From: an uncultured Erysipelotrichaceae bacterium
GTDB lineage: Bacteria > Bacillota_I > Bacilli_A > Erysipelotrichales > Erysipelotrichaceae
Reading direction: 5' to 3'
DNA: 61,747 nt
NCBI GenBank assembly: GCA_903789495.1
Contig: CAIFEQ010000009.1
Coordinates: 1-61,747, forward strand
Of the stretch, positions 1 through 7,317 are shown one piece after another. The translations under genes and the position numbers were made by a program. Numbering within the stretch: the first letter of the stretch is position 1; each line of letters opens with the position of its first letter. Below the pieces are notes generated by a model. That model had not been told where the DNA came from, ran no database searches, and worked only from the letters and a program-made list of their open reading frames with translations.

Positions 1-43
1 GTTCCTGTTTCCGCGTGCTCCTAAAAAAATATAGTGCTATCTT

Positions 44-127
44 CTAAAGACGGGACGAAGAATTTCTGAAGTGGTCTTCGATTTCGGAGACGACACTCTT
101 CTTCGCTTCCAATACCGTCTGATTCAT
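44..127 (-). pseudogene. rplJ: N-terminal fragment of ribosomal protein L10
   Basis: A 27-codon reading frame begins MNQTVLEAKKSVVSEIEDHF and ends at a TAG at 44-46. This matches the usual start of L10, where M-x(4)-LExKK-x-VV-x-EI is followed by a helix and then a VVVDYRGL strand. Here the frame closes exactly where that strand should begin, just after the triple serine. An AGGTG-type ribosome binding site lies just upstream. Only 43 bases remain before the window edge, so the rest of L10 could lie outside after a frameshift, or this may be a detached copy. The L10 assignment rests on recognition of about 20 residues. Confidence 0.4.
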
Positions 128-164
128 CTCTTCACCTATTCCCTTTCCTGTTATCGCCTACCTG

Positions 165-193
165 CAAAAATGCCCGGCATGACAGCGCGGGCA
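165..193 (-). terminator. Hairpin with U-tract upstream of rplJ fragment (possible L10 leader attenuator)
   Basis: On the minus strand a stem TGCCCG/CGGGCA with a 12-base loop is followed by five T residues, 38 bases before the L10-like start codon. Firmicute rplJL operons are known to carry an L10 leader that works by attenuation. The position fits that, but I could not confirm the conserved L10-binding internal loop. Confidence 0.4.
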
Positions 194-334
194 CTCGAGT
201 TCCTCATGAAAGGATCTGTTCTACCTCGGTAACCTGATTAAGCTTGCGCCGTTACTGTCTCTGGTATTTGATAACGAGGTCATCATAAACGCAGAGCTTT
301 TCGGCGTCAAGCAGATTTTTCGGCTGACTTTTTG

Positions 335-340
335 TATAAT
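335..340 (+). promoter_or_regulatory. Candidate -10 box for the 383 gene
   Basis: A perfect TATAAT, preceded by TTTTTG, lies 42 bases upstream of the ATG at 383. No convincing -35 hexamer is visible at 16-18 bases spacing. Confidence 0.4.
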
Positions 341-382
341 AGGGCAGGTCAAGGTTTCAGTTTCCAGACTAAGGAGAGCTTC

Positions 383-1528
383 ATGTTCAGCAAATACACG
401 AAAATTCTGACCGCCGGTCTGCTGGCCGGCAGTCTGGTCTGCCAGCCGGTCCATGCCGAGGCCAGTGCGAGTGCCACGGCAGCGGCAAGCTATGAACTGG
501 TCTTTACGGATACTGCCCTGTACGGGTCCAACCTGGCGGATTTTGCAGCCGATGCGGCCTACTGGTACGCCAGCCACGATGCGGATGAAGGCTATAAGAA
601 AGCCACCCTGTCCGTCATCGGAGATCAGGTCTTTACCGGTACTTCGATTGCCGAAGGATCTTCCTTCAGCGACAGCGAGGTCAGTGCCGCGGTCCGGGAT
701 GTGAAGCTGATCGAGATCAGCATCAAGGGCCGCTATCTGATCGAGGCTCTGGAAGCCATTACCCAGAATGCGGTCAGGGACGGCGGGGCCTTTGCGACAC
801 CGGGACACGCCAGCTATCTGATCGACCCGACCAATGTCGGTCTGACCGAGGGCGAGCGCTACCACGAGAGAACCGCCTACCTTGAGAAGTACACCAACGA
901 TGACATGGAACAGCATGAACACATCGACCAGACCAAGAATTACCGGGTCATGATCGATGAGGAGACCTGCCAGGCCTATGAGCTCTTCACCGCCAACGCC
1001 ACGATCGTGGTGGACAGCGATGCGGCGGCAACCGTCGGCCAGGCCATGCAGGCATACTGGGAGAAGGGTCTGGAGGAAGTCATGCCGGAGACCTACGCCG
1101 ATCCCATGGGCGACGGCCGGGTGCAGGTGGCCTGCACGACCGATCTGGTCTATGACGAAGAAAACGACATCTATACCTATACGATCACGGCCGGCACCCC
1201 GTCCAACGGCGGGCTCTACTATATCTATGTGGATGAGGATCACCTGCGCAAGAAGCTGCAGGGCATCATCGGCAACATGCTGTACCACGGCGAATTCAAG
1301 GCCGCCGTCAATGGCGGAGAAGAAGAGGTCTGCCTGGACAGCCGCTATGCCGTATTCGTGCCGGTGACGGAAACCAGCGGCACCTTCACCCTTCGCTATG
1401 ATGAAAAGATCGGCGGTCTGGGCAATATCATGCTGATCTTCGCCGGCGTCTCCATGCTTTTCATGATCATCATCATGATGACGATGGGCAGACGCCGCAA
1501 GAAGACCACCTACCGCTACCGCGGCTGA
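383..1528 (+). CDS. Secreted, C-terminally anchored protein with 5'-nucleotidase C-domain-like region
   Basis: The start at 383 is chosen because AAGGAG lies at 371-376 and a signal peptide follows directly (MFSKYTK, hydrophobic core, cleavage near VHA-EA). Of 381 residues, roughly 35-140 resemble the C-terminal domain of 5'-nucleotidases: an opening YGSNLADFAADA, then an LIEISIKGRYLIEALEAI segment like the 'l-elkGaqL-aLE' strand-helix. The NGGgiR substrate loop typical of that domain is not obvious. A hydrophobic helix (about 345-365) followed by RRRKK is a C-terminal membrane anchor, leaving the bulk outside. No metallophosphatase domain is present. It is followed after 4 bases by the GDPD-like gene, so the two are probably co-transcribed. 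Function is not established. Confidence 0.6.
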   Translation: MFSKYTKILTAGLLAGSLVCQPVHAEASASATAAASYELVFTDTALYGSNLADFAADAAYWYASHDADEGYKKATLSVIGDQVFTGTSIAEGSSFSDSEVSAAVRDVKLIEISIKGRYLIEALEAITQNAVRDGGAFATPGHASYLIDPTNVGLTEGERYHERTAYLEKYTNDDMEQHEHIDQTKNYRVMIDEETCQAYELFTANATIVVDSDAAATVGQAMQAYWEKGLEEVMPETYADPMGDGRVQVACTTDLVYDEENDIYTYTITAGTPSNGGLYYIYVDEDHLRKKLQGIIGNMLYHGEFKAAVNGGEEEVCLDSRYAVFVPVTETSGTFTLRYDEKIGGLGNIMLIFAGVSMLFMIIIMMTMGRRRKKTTYRYRG

Positions 1529-1532
1529 GCCG

Positions 1533-2186
1533 ATGCCGATCAGATATCTCTGCACCTGGTCCTGGCCGCTGCCGGACGGCACCCAGCTCCCGGAAGGCCT
1601 GGAACTGCCGGTACAGCTGAGCGCGGATCAGATTCCCATCTGCTTTCCCCGGGAAAAGCTGGGGGAGCAGCCGGAGAAACTGGACTTCCTGATGCGTTTT
1701 TCCCTGGCCCAGCTGCAGGCCGATCCGTCTCTGACCGACGGCGTGCGGATCCAGAGTCTGGAGGAAATCCTGCAGCAGGTCGTTCCGACCGGCCTGCAGC
1801 TGAATCTGCTGCTCAAGAGTGATGTCATTGCCTACGACGGTCTGGAAGACCGGGTCAGCGCTCTGGTCGAGCAGTATGACCTGACGGAACGCACCGTCTT
1901 CACCACCGCCAACCGGGTGACCCTGCTGCATCTGCAGCAGATCTCGCCGCTTTATAAACGCATCTGTCCCTGTGCTGACAGTCTGCTGGACATGGTGGAC
2001 TTCGGCCGCAGTCATGATCTGTATGGCCTGGAAGTGCGGGAACCGGAAGATACCGAGGTCTTCCGTCAGCGCTGCCGGGCAGCCGGGCAGACGCAGATCT
2101 GCGTGCCCTGCCGGAAGCGGATGCACTGGTTCTGGATCCGGATCTCAGGGGAGCTTAGGCTCTCCTTTTTTTCAGGTGGGAACTGA
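1533..2186 (+). CDS. Degenerate GDPD-like (glycerophosphodiester phosphodiesterase family) protein, probable frameshift
   Basis: The body resembles the GDPD TIM barrel: GLELPVQLSADQIPIC aligns with 'giElDVqlTkDgvpVv' and SLEEILQQV...LQLNLLLKSD with 'tLeEvL...lkLNIELK'. The N-terminal HRG is absent, the Asp of the E-L-D motif is Pro, the HD is missing and the metal-binding Glu of NIELK is Leu (residues 90-95), so hydrolysis is unlikely. As written the frame runs through a terminator to 2186. In the -1 frame from about 2090, DLRALPEADALVLDPDLRGA ends at TAG 2156-2158, which looks like a normal GDPD end. I infer an indel near 2085-2100. No clear ribosome binding site; translation is likely coupled to the upstream gene, 4 bases away. 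Confidence 0.55.
   Translation: MPIRYLCTWSWPLPDGTQLPEGLELPVQLSADQIPICFPREKLGEQPEKLDFLMRFSLAQLQADPSLTDGVRIQSLEEILQQVVPTGLQLNLLLKSDVIAYDGLEDRVSALVEQYDLTERTVFTTANRVTLLHLQQISPLYKRICPCADSLLDMVDFGRSHDLYGLEVREPEDTEVFRQRCRAAGQTQICVPCRKRMHWFWIRISGELRLSFFSGGN
2147..2172 (+). terminator. Rho-independent terminator after the GDPD-like gene
   Basis: Stem AGGGGAGC/GCTCTCCT (one G-U pair) with loop TTAG, then a run of seven T. The loop contains the stop codon of the -1 frame, supporting a true gene end at 2158. Confidence 0.75.
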
Positions 2187-2218
2187 AAAGGCAGTGTCCT
2201 TCTCCAGGAGCACTGCCT
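2185..2218 (-). terminator. Terminator of the trkA-trkH operon
   Basis: On the minus strand AGGCAGTG...CACTGCCT forms a stem followed by TTTT, 14 bases after the trkH stop codon. Confidence 0.7.
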
Positions 2219-2231
2219 GCTGTGTTCTTTC

Positions 2232-3683
2232 TCAGGCCCGTTTCCAGGTGGTCGGCAGGAACAGCATGAGAATGGGATAGATCTCCAGACGTCCGGCCAG
2301 CATGTTGAAGATCATGACGATCTTGGACAGGTCGCTGTAGGCACTGTAGTTGCAGGTCGGACCGACCGAAGCCAGGCCCGGACCGATGTTGTTGAAGGTG
2401 GCCAGGGTGGCGGAGAGATTGGTTTCGATCGAGAAGCCGTCCAGGGACAGGATCAGCAGGCTGAAGACCACGATCCCGCCATAGGCGATGATATAGCCGT
2501 ACAGATTCCGGATCGCCTGCTCATCCACCGGTGCCTTGTTGAAGCGGATGCGGCGCACTTCATTGGGATGCAGGTTGACGTTCAGGTTCCGCAGCAGCCC
2601 CTTGCCGGCCAGCAGCAGCCGGGACATCTTCATCCCGCCGCCGGTGGATCCCGCACAGGCCCCGCTGATCATCAGGATCAGCAGGATGGTCTTGGAGAAC
2701 ACCGGCCACTGATCGAAGTCGGCGGTCGCAAAGCCGGAAGTCGACATGATCGTGGCAACCTGGAAGGCCGCCTGATGCAGCGCCTCCCGCACGCCGTAGA
2801 TCGAGGTGATGTTGATGGTGATCAGGGTGATGCTGACAAAGATGATGGTCAGATACAGATGCAGTTCCTCGTCATGGAAGACATCCCGGAAGTGCCGGAT
2901 CAGCAGCAGGTAGTAGCAGCTGAAGTTGGTGCCGAACAGGAACATGAACACGGTCGTCACCGTCTGGGCTGCCGCGGGGTAATCCGCCATGGAGGAATTC
3001 AGGACGCCGAAGCCGCCGGTACCGGCTGTGCCGAAGGTGATGCACATGGCATCAAACGCGGGCATGCCGGCAATCAGCAGACAGATGAAATCCAGGACCG
3101 TCAGGGCAATATAGATCAGATAGAGAATGCTGGCGGTCTGCTTCATTCTGGGTACCAGCTTGCCCACCGAAGGACCCGGGGATTCCGCCCGCAGGATGTG
3201 CAGGGTATAGCCTTCATTCTGGCCGCTTAAGGGCACCACGGCCATCAGAAACACCAGCACGCCCATGCCGCCGACCCAGTGGCTGAAGCTGCGCCAGTAC
3301 AGCATGCCCCGGCTCAGCGCTTCCACATCGGTCAGGATGGAGGAACCGGTGGTGGTAAAGCCGGAAACCATCTCAAAAAGACAGTCGATATAGCGGGGAA
3401 TCTGCCCGGAAATATAGAAGGGCAGACAGCCCAGCATCGACATGGACAGCCAGGTCAGGCCGGTGGTGACCATGCCCTCCCGGGCATAGAAGCCGCGCCT
3501 GGCATGCCGGCAGAGCAGATACAGCACCCCGGAAACCGCCAGAATGATGGCAAAGCTGATCCCGAAGGCCCGGGCTCCATTGTAGTCTCCGTCATACAGA
3601 CAGAAGAACAGCCCCGGTAACATGAACAATACTTCCAGCCCGAGGATCCGGGAGATGATTTTTCCGATCATCCGGTAGTTCAT
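2232..3683 (-). CDS. trkH: TrkH-family potassium uptake membrane subunit
   Basis: A 483-aa polytopic membrane protein forming the ion pore of a Trk/Ktr-type K+ uptake system. Four pore-loop repeats with selectivity-filter glycines are visible: TTTGSSIL, GTAGTGGFG, STSGFATAD and NIGPGLASVGP. Length fits TrkH/TrkG. Its start overlaps the stop of the upstream regulatory subunit by four bases (ATGA at 3680-3683), indicating coupled translation and a stoichiometric complex. The paired terminator follows directly. KtrB is an alternative family name; the length favours TrkH. Confidence 0.93.
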   Translation of the reverse strand: MNYRMIGKIISRILGLEVLFMLPGLFFCLYDGDYNGARAFGISFAIILAVSGVLYLLCRHARRGFYAREGMVTTGLTWLSMSMLGCLPFYISGQIPRYIDCLFEMVSGFTTTGSSILTDVEALSRGMLYWRSFSHWVGGMGVLVFLMAVVPLSGQNEGYTLHILRAESPGPSVGKLVPRMKQTASILYLIYIALTVLDFICLLIAGMPAFDAMCITFGTAGTGGFGVLNSSMADYPAAAQTVTTVFMFLFGTNFSCYYLLLIRHFRDVFHDEELHLYLTIIFVSITLITINITSIYGVREALHQAAFQVATIMSTSGFATADFDQWPVFSKTILLILMISGACAGSTGGGMKMSRLLLAGKGLLRNLNVNLHPNEVRRIRFNKAPVDEQAIRNLYGYIIAYGGIVVFSLLILSLDGFSIETNLSATLATFNNIGPGLASVGPTCNYSAYSDLSKIVMIFNMLAGRLEIYPILMLFLPTTWKRA

Positions 3684-5047
3684 TCGGCATCCTCGAAGAT
3701 ATCGTTGAGATTCTGAATCTTCTGGTCGCTGTTGGCGACGACGATGATCGTATCGCCTTCATGGAAAGTAGAACTGCCGGTCGGCAGGGTGCTGTGCCAG
3801 CCCCGGGAAATCGAGGCGATCAGCACATTGCGCCGGATGGCAATATCCTTCAGCGGCGTATCCTGGTGTTTCGTATCCGCATCCACATTGAATTCGATGG
3901 CTTCGCCCTGCCCGTAGGCAATGTAATGCATGGTCACGGCGGCACCTGTCTTGTTCTGCATGGCCCGGACATAGCGGATGATCGAGGCCGAGATCAGATC
4001 CTTGGGCGAGATCACCGAACCGATGTTCAGCTTGTCCAGAATCTGATTGTTCTCGGCATGGCTCAGTTTGGTCACCACGGCCGGCACATGCATCTCGCTG
4101 GCATACAGGGACATGACGATGTTCAGTTCATCCATGCCCGTCAGGGTCACAAAGGCATCGTAGTTGGCAATGCCTTCCTTATACAGGAACTCCTGATAGC
4201 TGCCGTCCCCTTCCACGATCCGGGTCTCGGACAGTTCGCTGGCCAGTTCCTGGCACTTGTCATGATCCCGTTCGATGATCGTGGCCGGGATGCGGCTCTT
4301 CTGCAGTTCCCGGGCCAGGTACAGAGAGATCCGGCTGCCGCCCACAATCAGGCAGCTGCGTGCCTTCCGGGAAACCTCCCCCAGGCTCTCCAGCAGATCC
4401 GCCAGGGCGGACTGGGAAGCTGTGAAGTAGACCCGGTCATTTTCTTCCATGACGAAATTGCCGTCCGGAATGATGCAGTCATTGCCCCGCTGTACGGCAC
4501 AGACCAGCACCGGAGAATGCACCAGCTTATGCAGCTGGTTCAGGGCCCGGCCGTTCAGAGGGGAATCGGCCTTGACCCGCAGTTCGGCGATCTCCGCCGC
4601 CCCGCGGGCAAAGGTTTCGATCTTCTGGAATCCCGGCATCTGCAGCAGCCGGGCAATCTCCAGGGCTGCCGTCTCTTCGGGATTGATGATCATGTTCAGG
4701 GCATACTGATCCCGCATGCGGTAGGACTGTTCCCGGTAGTCCGCATTGCGGATCCGGGCAATGGTATGCACCTGCGGGTTCATCGCATGTGCGGTCAGGC
4801 AGGTCAGCAGATTGACCTCATCCGCATCCGTCACGGCAATCAGCAGATTCGCTTCCGTGACGCCGGCCTGTTCCAGGGTGGCCATGGAAGCCGCATTGCC
4901 GCAGACCCCGATGATGTCATACTGCTCCATGATCTCTTCCATGACGGACGCATGTTCATCAATCAGCGTGATGTCATGACCTTCATAGGTCAGCTCCGCG
5001 ACCAGGGTGGCCCCCACCTTGCCGCCGCCGGCAATAATAATCTTCAT
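3680..5047 (-). CDS. trkA: Trk system potassium transporter regulatory subunit TrkA
   Basis: A cytoplasmic 455-aa protein with two tandem RCK modules that bind NAD(H)/nucleotide and gate TrkH. The first Rossmann nucleotide loop is GGGKVGATLVAEL near residues 7-19, the second is IVGGSRISLYLAREL near 230. Each is followed by a TrkA-C type domain. The start at 5047 is preferred over an upstream in-frame start because GAGAGGAAG precedes it and the beta-strand MKIIIAGGG is the family's usual N-terminus. First gene of the trkA-trkH pair; a TAGAAT -10-like box lies about 40 bases upstream. Confidence 0.93.
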   Translation of the reverse strand: MKIIIAGGGKVGATLVAELTYEGHDITLIDEHASVMEEIMEQYDIIGVCGNAASMATLEQAGVTEANLLIAVTDADEVNLLTCLTAHAMNPQVHTIARIRNADYREQSYRMRDQYALNMIINPEETAALEIARLLQMPGFQKIETFARGAAEIAELRVKADSPLNGRALNQLHKLVHSPVLVCAVQRGNDCIIPDGNFVMEENDRVYFTASQSALADLLESLGEVSRKARSCLIVGGSRISLYLARELQKSRIPATIIERDHDKCQELASELSETRIVEGDGSYQEFLYKEGIANYDAFVTLTGMDELNIVMSLYASEMHVPAVVTKLSHAENNQILDKLNIGSVISPKDLISASIIRYVRAMQNKTGAAVTMHYIAYGQGEAIEFNVDADTKHQDTPLKDIAIRRNVLIASISRGWHSTLPTGSSTFHEGDTIIVVANSDQKIQNLNDIFEDAE

Positions 5048-5166
5048 ACCATTCTTCCTCTCCGGATATCGGGAATATTCTACCATCAATCGCCCGCCAA
5101 GGACACCTGCCGCAATACACCTGCCCCGCTCTGTCTTTCTGCTAAAATGACAGCGGAGGTGTATCT

Positions 5167-5679
5167 ATGAAGAAAGAAATACAGGTGAATGACTACAGTG
5201 CCAGGATTCTCGAGGCCCTGCCGCATGGCATTCTGCTCAACACCAAGGCCAATGGCAGGCTGAATTCCATGGTCATCGGCTGGGGTACGCTGGGCGTGGA
5301 CTGGAGTGAACCGGTGTTCCTGGTCTATGTCCGCCATTCCCGCTATACCCACGAACTGCTGGATGCCAATCCGGAATTCACGATCAGCGTGCCGCTGAGC
5401 GGGAATCTGGAGCCGAAGCTCCTGCAGGTGCTGGGTTCGGAAAGCGGCCGCACGGAAGACAAGATTGCCAAGGCCGGTCTGACACCGGTTGACAGCGACT
5501 GCATCTCGGTACCGGGTTTTGCCGAAGTGCCGCTGACCCTGGAATGCCGGGTGCTCAGCCGGGCGGAGCAGGACCCTGCCCTGCTGCAGCAGGACCTGCG
5601 GGATCAGTACTACCCGGGCGGCGAGGATCCCCACACCATCTACTACGGAAAGATTCTCAAGGCCTATATCATTGAATAA
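5167..5679 (+). CDS. Flavin reductase-like domain protein
   Basis: A 170-aa cytosolic protein of the split-barrel FMN-binding flavoprotein family. The pattern 'ilealphGilLnTkangrlNsMvIgWgtlGvdWs.PvflvyVR.sRyThelld' is typical of this family, in which a reduced-flavin or NAD(P)H:FMN reductase role is usual. The start is set by GGAGGTG eight bases upstream, with a TAAAAT -10 box before it. It is a single-gene unit closed by a strong terminator. The substrate is not predictable. Confidence 0.8.
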   Translation: MKKEIQVNDYSARILEALPHGILLNTKANGRLNSMVIGWGTLGVDWSEPVFLVYVRHSRYTHELLDANPEFTISVPLSGNLEPKLLQVLGSESGRTEDKIAKAGLTPVDSDCISVPGFAEVPLTLECRVLSRAEQDPALLQQDLRDQYYPGGEDPHTIYYGKILKAYIIE

Positions 5680-5686
5680 AGCACTG

Positions 5687-5735
5687 AAAAAAGGTTCCGG
5701 TCATGCAGGTATCACCTGCATGCAGGAACCTTTTT
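5687..5735. terminator. Bidirectional terminator
   Basis: AAAAAAGGTTCC pairs with GGAACCTTTTT around an inner hairpin (ATGCAGGT/ACCTGCAT). A-run and T-run on opposite sides let it serve the plus gene ending at 5679 and the minus gene ending at 5745. Confidence 0.8.
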
Positions 5736-5744
5736 CCGTTCTGC

Positions 5745-6035
5745 TTAACCCTGATAGTGGAGATCTTCGCCCGTGATGCCGACCGACTCAAAGGCCTTCC
5801 TGGCATCCCGGGTAAAGGTGCCGTCTTCCAGCTGGAATACCGGGAATCCGATATCCGTGGTACCCCGGACCGAAGCAAACAGGTCGCTGGTATCCCGGAA
5901 CTTGATGAAATCCTTGAGCAGGTTGATCGAACCGGTGACGTTGACGAAGGTCGGCATATAATGATGAGCCGTAAAGATGCTCAGGGCCTGCAGGGTGGCC
6001 GGGCAGGTGTTGGAACCATAGACTTTGACTGCCAT
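5745..6035 (-). CDS. Glutaredoxin-related protein
   Basis: A 96-aa thioredoxin-fold protein beginning MAVKVYGSNTCPATLQALS, with a single-cysteine CPAT site in place of the CPYC of dithiol glutaredoxins. The cis-proline region is TDIGFPVFQLEDG. The start is set by AGAAGGAG just upstream rather than the longer in-frame start. The resolving cysteine is absent, so it may act monothiolically or in disulphide sensing. It stands alone between terminators. Substrate unknown. Confidence 0.7.
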   Translation of the reverse strand: MAVKVYGSNTCPATLQALSIFTAHHYMPTFVNVTGSINLLKDFIKFRDTSDLFASVRGTTDIGFPVFQLEDGTFTRDARKAFESVGITGEDLHYQG

Positions 6036-6122
6036 AATCTGTTTTTTTCTCCTTCTCTGCATTCTGTCTGCAGTTCAGGTCTATCTTAACTGTTTTCCCG
6101 GCTTCCGTGCAACGAAACGCCT

Positions 6123-6821
6123 CTACTGCTGATCGGCCGGTTCCGGCAGACCGTCTGCCATGGCCGTCAGTTTCGGCAGGTCATTCTCGGACAGCTTCTC
6201 CCATTCCTCTTTATAGCCGACCAGGACATGAGGCCGGGCCTGCTGGACAAACTGAATGATCTGCTTTGTCCCTTCACGGATATTGTCCTGGTTCTGCTTG
6301 TTCTCGGCATAGTTGACGGTGTTATAGCGTTTGCCATGACGGTCAACGACTTCCAGGGCGTAGTTTCTGCCGACCGGCAGGGAACCCCGGCGCCGGCTCA
6401 TCTCCTTGCCGTAGATCCACACAATATCCGCAATCTTCACGGCCATCGGGCCATAGGTGGTCCTGGTCACCAGAGCATTCTGGGTGACCAGGGTATCCCC
6501 GTAGACCGCTGCCTGCGGGGCTTCCTGTTCCATCTGCTGCAGTTCGTCCTTTGAAAAGGCATCCCAGGTATCCCGTACATGCCGCTCACTAGCCTTGATC
6601 TCCCCATAGACGGAGACCGCCGTGGTGAAGAAGACCGCCGAGCACACCAGCATGAGCACCTGCCCCCGGTCCGCCTTCAGGACACTGATCCGGGTGACGA
6701 TCAGACAGATCACGCCCATCACGGCATAGAACAGAACGGTTCTGCCCGTATCCCCGTTCTTTTCAAATGCCACCGTATCCAGCCGGCTCTTCAGATTCGG
6801 ATAATCCTTCAGATCCATCAT
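6123..6821 (-). CDS. Uncharacterised two-helix membrane protein
   Basis: A 232-aa protein with two adjacent hydrophobic helices near residues 27-45 and 53-70 and a long cytoplasmic C-terminal part containing a possible PH-like beta region (YGDTLVTQN...YGPMAVKIADIVWIYG...YALEVVDRHGKRYNTVNY). The pattern of strands ending in 'I.WIY' resembles small bacterial PH-domain/DUF membrane proteins, but I do not recognise a named family with certainty. An AGAGAGG sequence precedes the start. It may be transcribed alone. Confidence 0.6.
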   Translation of the reverse strand: MMDLKDYPNLKSRLDTVAFEKNGDTGRTVLFYAVMGVICLIVTRISVLKADRGQVLMLVCSAVFFTTAVSVYGEIKASERHVRDTWDAFSKDELQQMEQEAPQAAVYGDTLVTQNALVTRTTYGPMAVKIADIVWIYGKEMSRRRGSLPVGRNYALEVVDRHGKRYNTVNYAENKQNQDNIREGTKQIIQFVQQARPHVLVGYKEEWEKLSENDLPKLTAMADGLPEPADQQ

Positions 6822-6904
6822 GCCCAGAACCTCTCTTCCGTTTTCCCTATTGTATTACAGCGGTCTGCTTTTCCGCAGGAGAATCCTTTCTGCCTCCTGC
6901 AGAC

Positions 6905-6939
6905 GGAAAAGCTTCTCCCGTATCCCGGAGAAGCTTTCC
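6905..6939 (-). terminator. Hairpin after the feo cluster
   Basis: GGAAAAGCTTCTCC pairs with GGAGAAGCTTTCC. It lies 22 bases after the HMA gene stop on the minus strand, with only a short T tract, so it is a likely but weak terminator. Confidence 0.5.
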
Positions 6940-6960
6940 AAAGGAGGTATTTCGGAAAAG

Positions 6961-7215
6961 TCAGTTTCTGTGGAAGAGACCTTTCTTTTCCACCGGTTCG
7001 CTGGACAGACTTCTGTAGTGATAGCCCGTTGCCTCAATGGCGGCTTTCAGTTTCTGTTCATCGATGGGTTCTTCCGTCAGGAAGACGGCCGTGTTCTTCG
7101 TATGTGAAGCACGCACCTTCCTGGCATCCGGAAAAGTCCTGCGGATGGTGTCGGCAATGTGACTTTCACACATGCCGCAGGCCATGCCTTCAATTACTGC
7201 TGTGTTGCGGATCAT
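6961..7215 (-). CDS. Heavy-metal-associated (HMA) domain protein
   Basis: An 84-aa cytosolic protein with the ferredoxin-like HMA fold: GMACGMCESHI supplies the CxxC metal site, followed by two amphipathic helices and strands. This family normally carries Cu(I) or other soft metals to ATPases or sensors. Here it is the last gene of the feo operon and overlaps the small ORF upstream, so a role tied to iron uptake or metal discrimination is possible but inferred. The start at 7215 follows AGAAGGC and opens the first beta strand; the longer frame upstream would run inside the 38-aa ORF. Confidence 0.8.
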   Translation of the reverse strand: MIRNTAVIEGMACGMCESHIADTIRRTFPDARKVRASHTKNTAVFLTEEPIDEQKLKAAIEATGYHYRSLSSEPVEKKGLFHRN

Positions 7216-7306
7216 GTTCTGCCTTCTTTCTGAGATAGTTTCCAAGAGTACGGGCACAGCTGCCCAGCCCGATGCCGATCAGGGCACCGGTCAGGAAATC
7301 AGCCAT
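7190..7306 (-). CDS. 38-aa FeoB-associated-type small membrane protein
   Basis: ATG at 7306 opens MADFLTGALIGIGLGSCART, followed by NYLRKKAEHDP and a stop at 7190. One hydrophobic helix with a cysteine at its end, followed by basic residues, matches the layout of short FeoB-associated Cys-containing membrane proteins (FeoC-like or 'FeoB-associated') often encoded after feoB in Firmicutes. It starts 11 bases after the feoB stop and overlaps the HMA gene by 26 bases. No other cysteines are present, so it is shorter and simpler than typical members. Confidence 0.55.
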   Translation of the reverse strand: MADFLTGALIGIGLGSCARTLGNYLRKKAEHDPQHSSN

Positions 7307-7317
7307 CGGCCCTGTCC

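Noticed and set aside
221-1582. Long minus-strand frame of 453 codons opposite the first gene
   Set aside because: It is a mirror frame of the plus-strand gene, rich in His/Gln/Arg/Asp as typical of antisense shadows in GC-rich DNA, with no family signature. The plus frame has a signal peptide and ribosome binding site.
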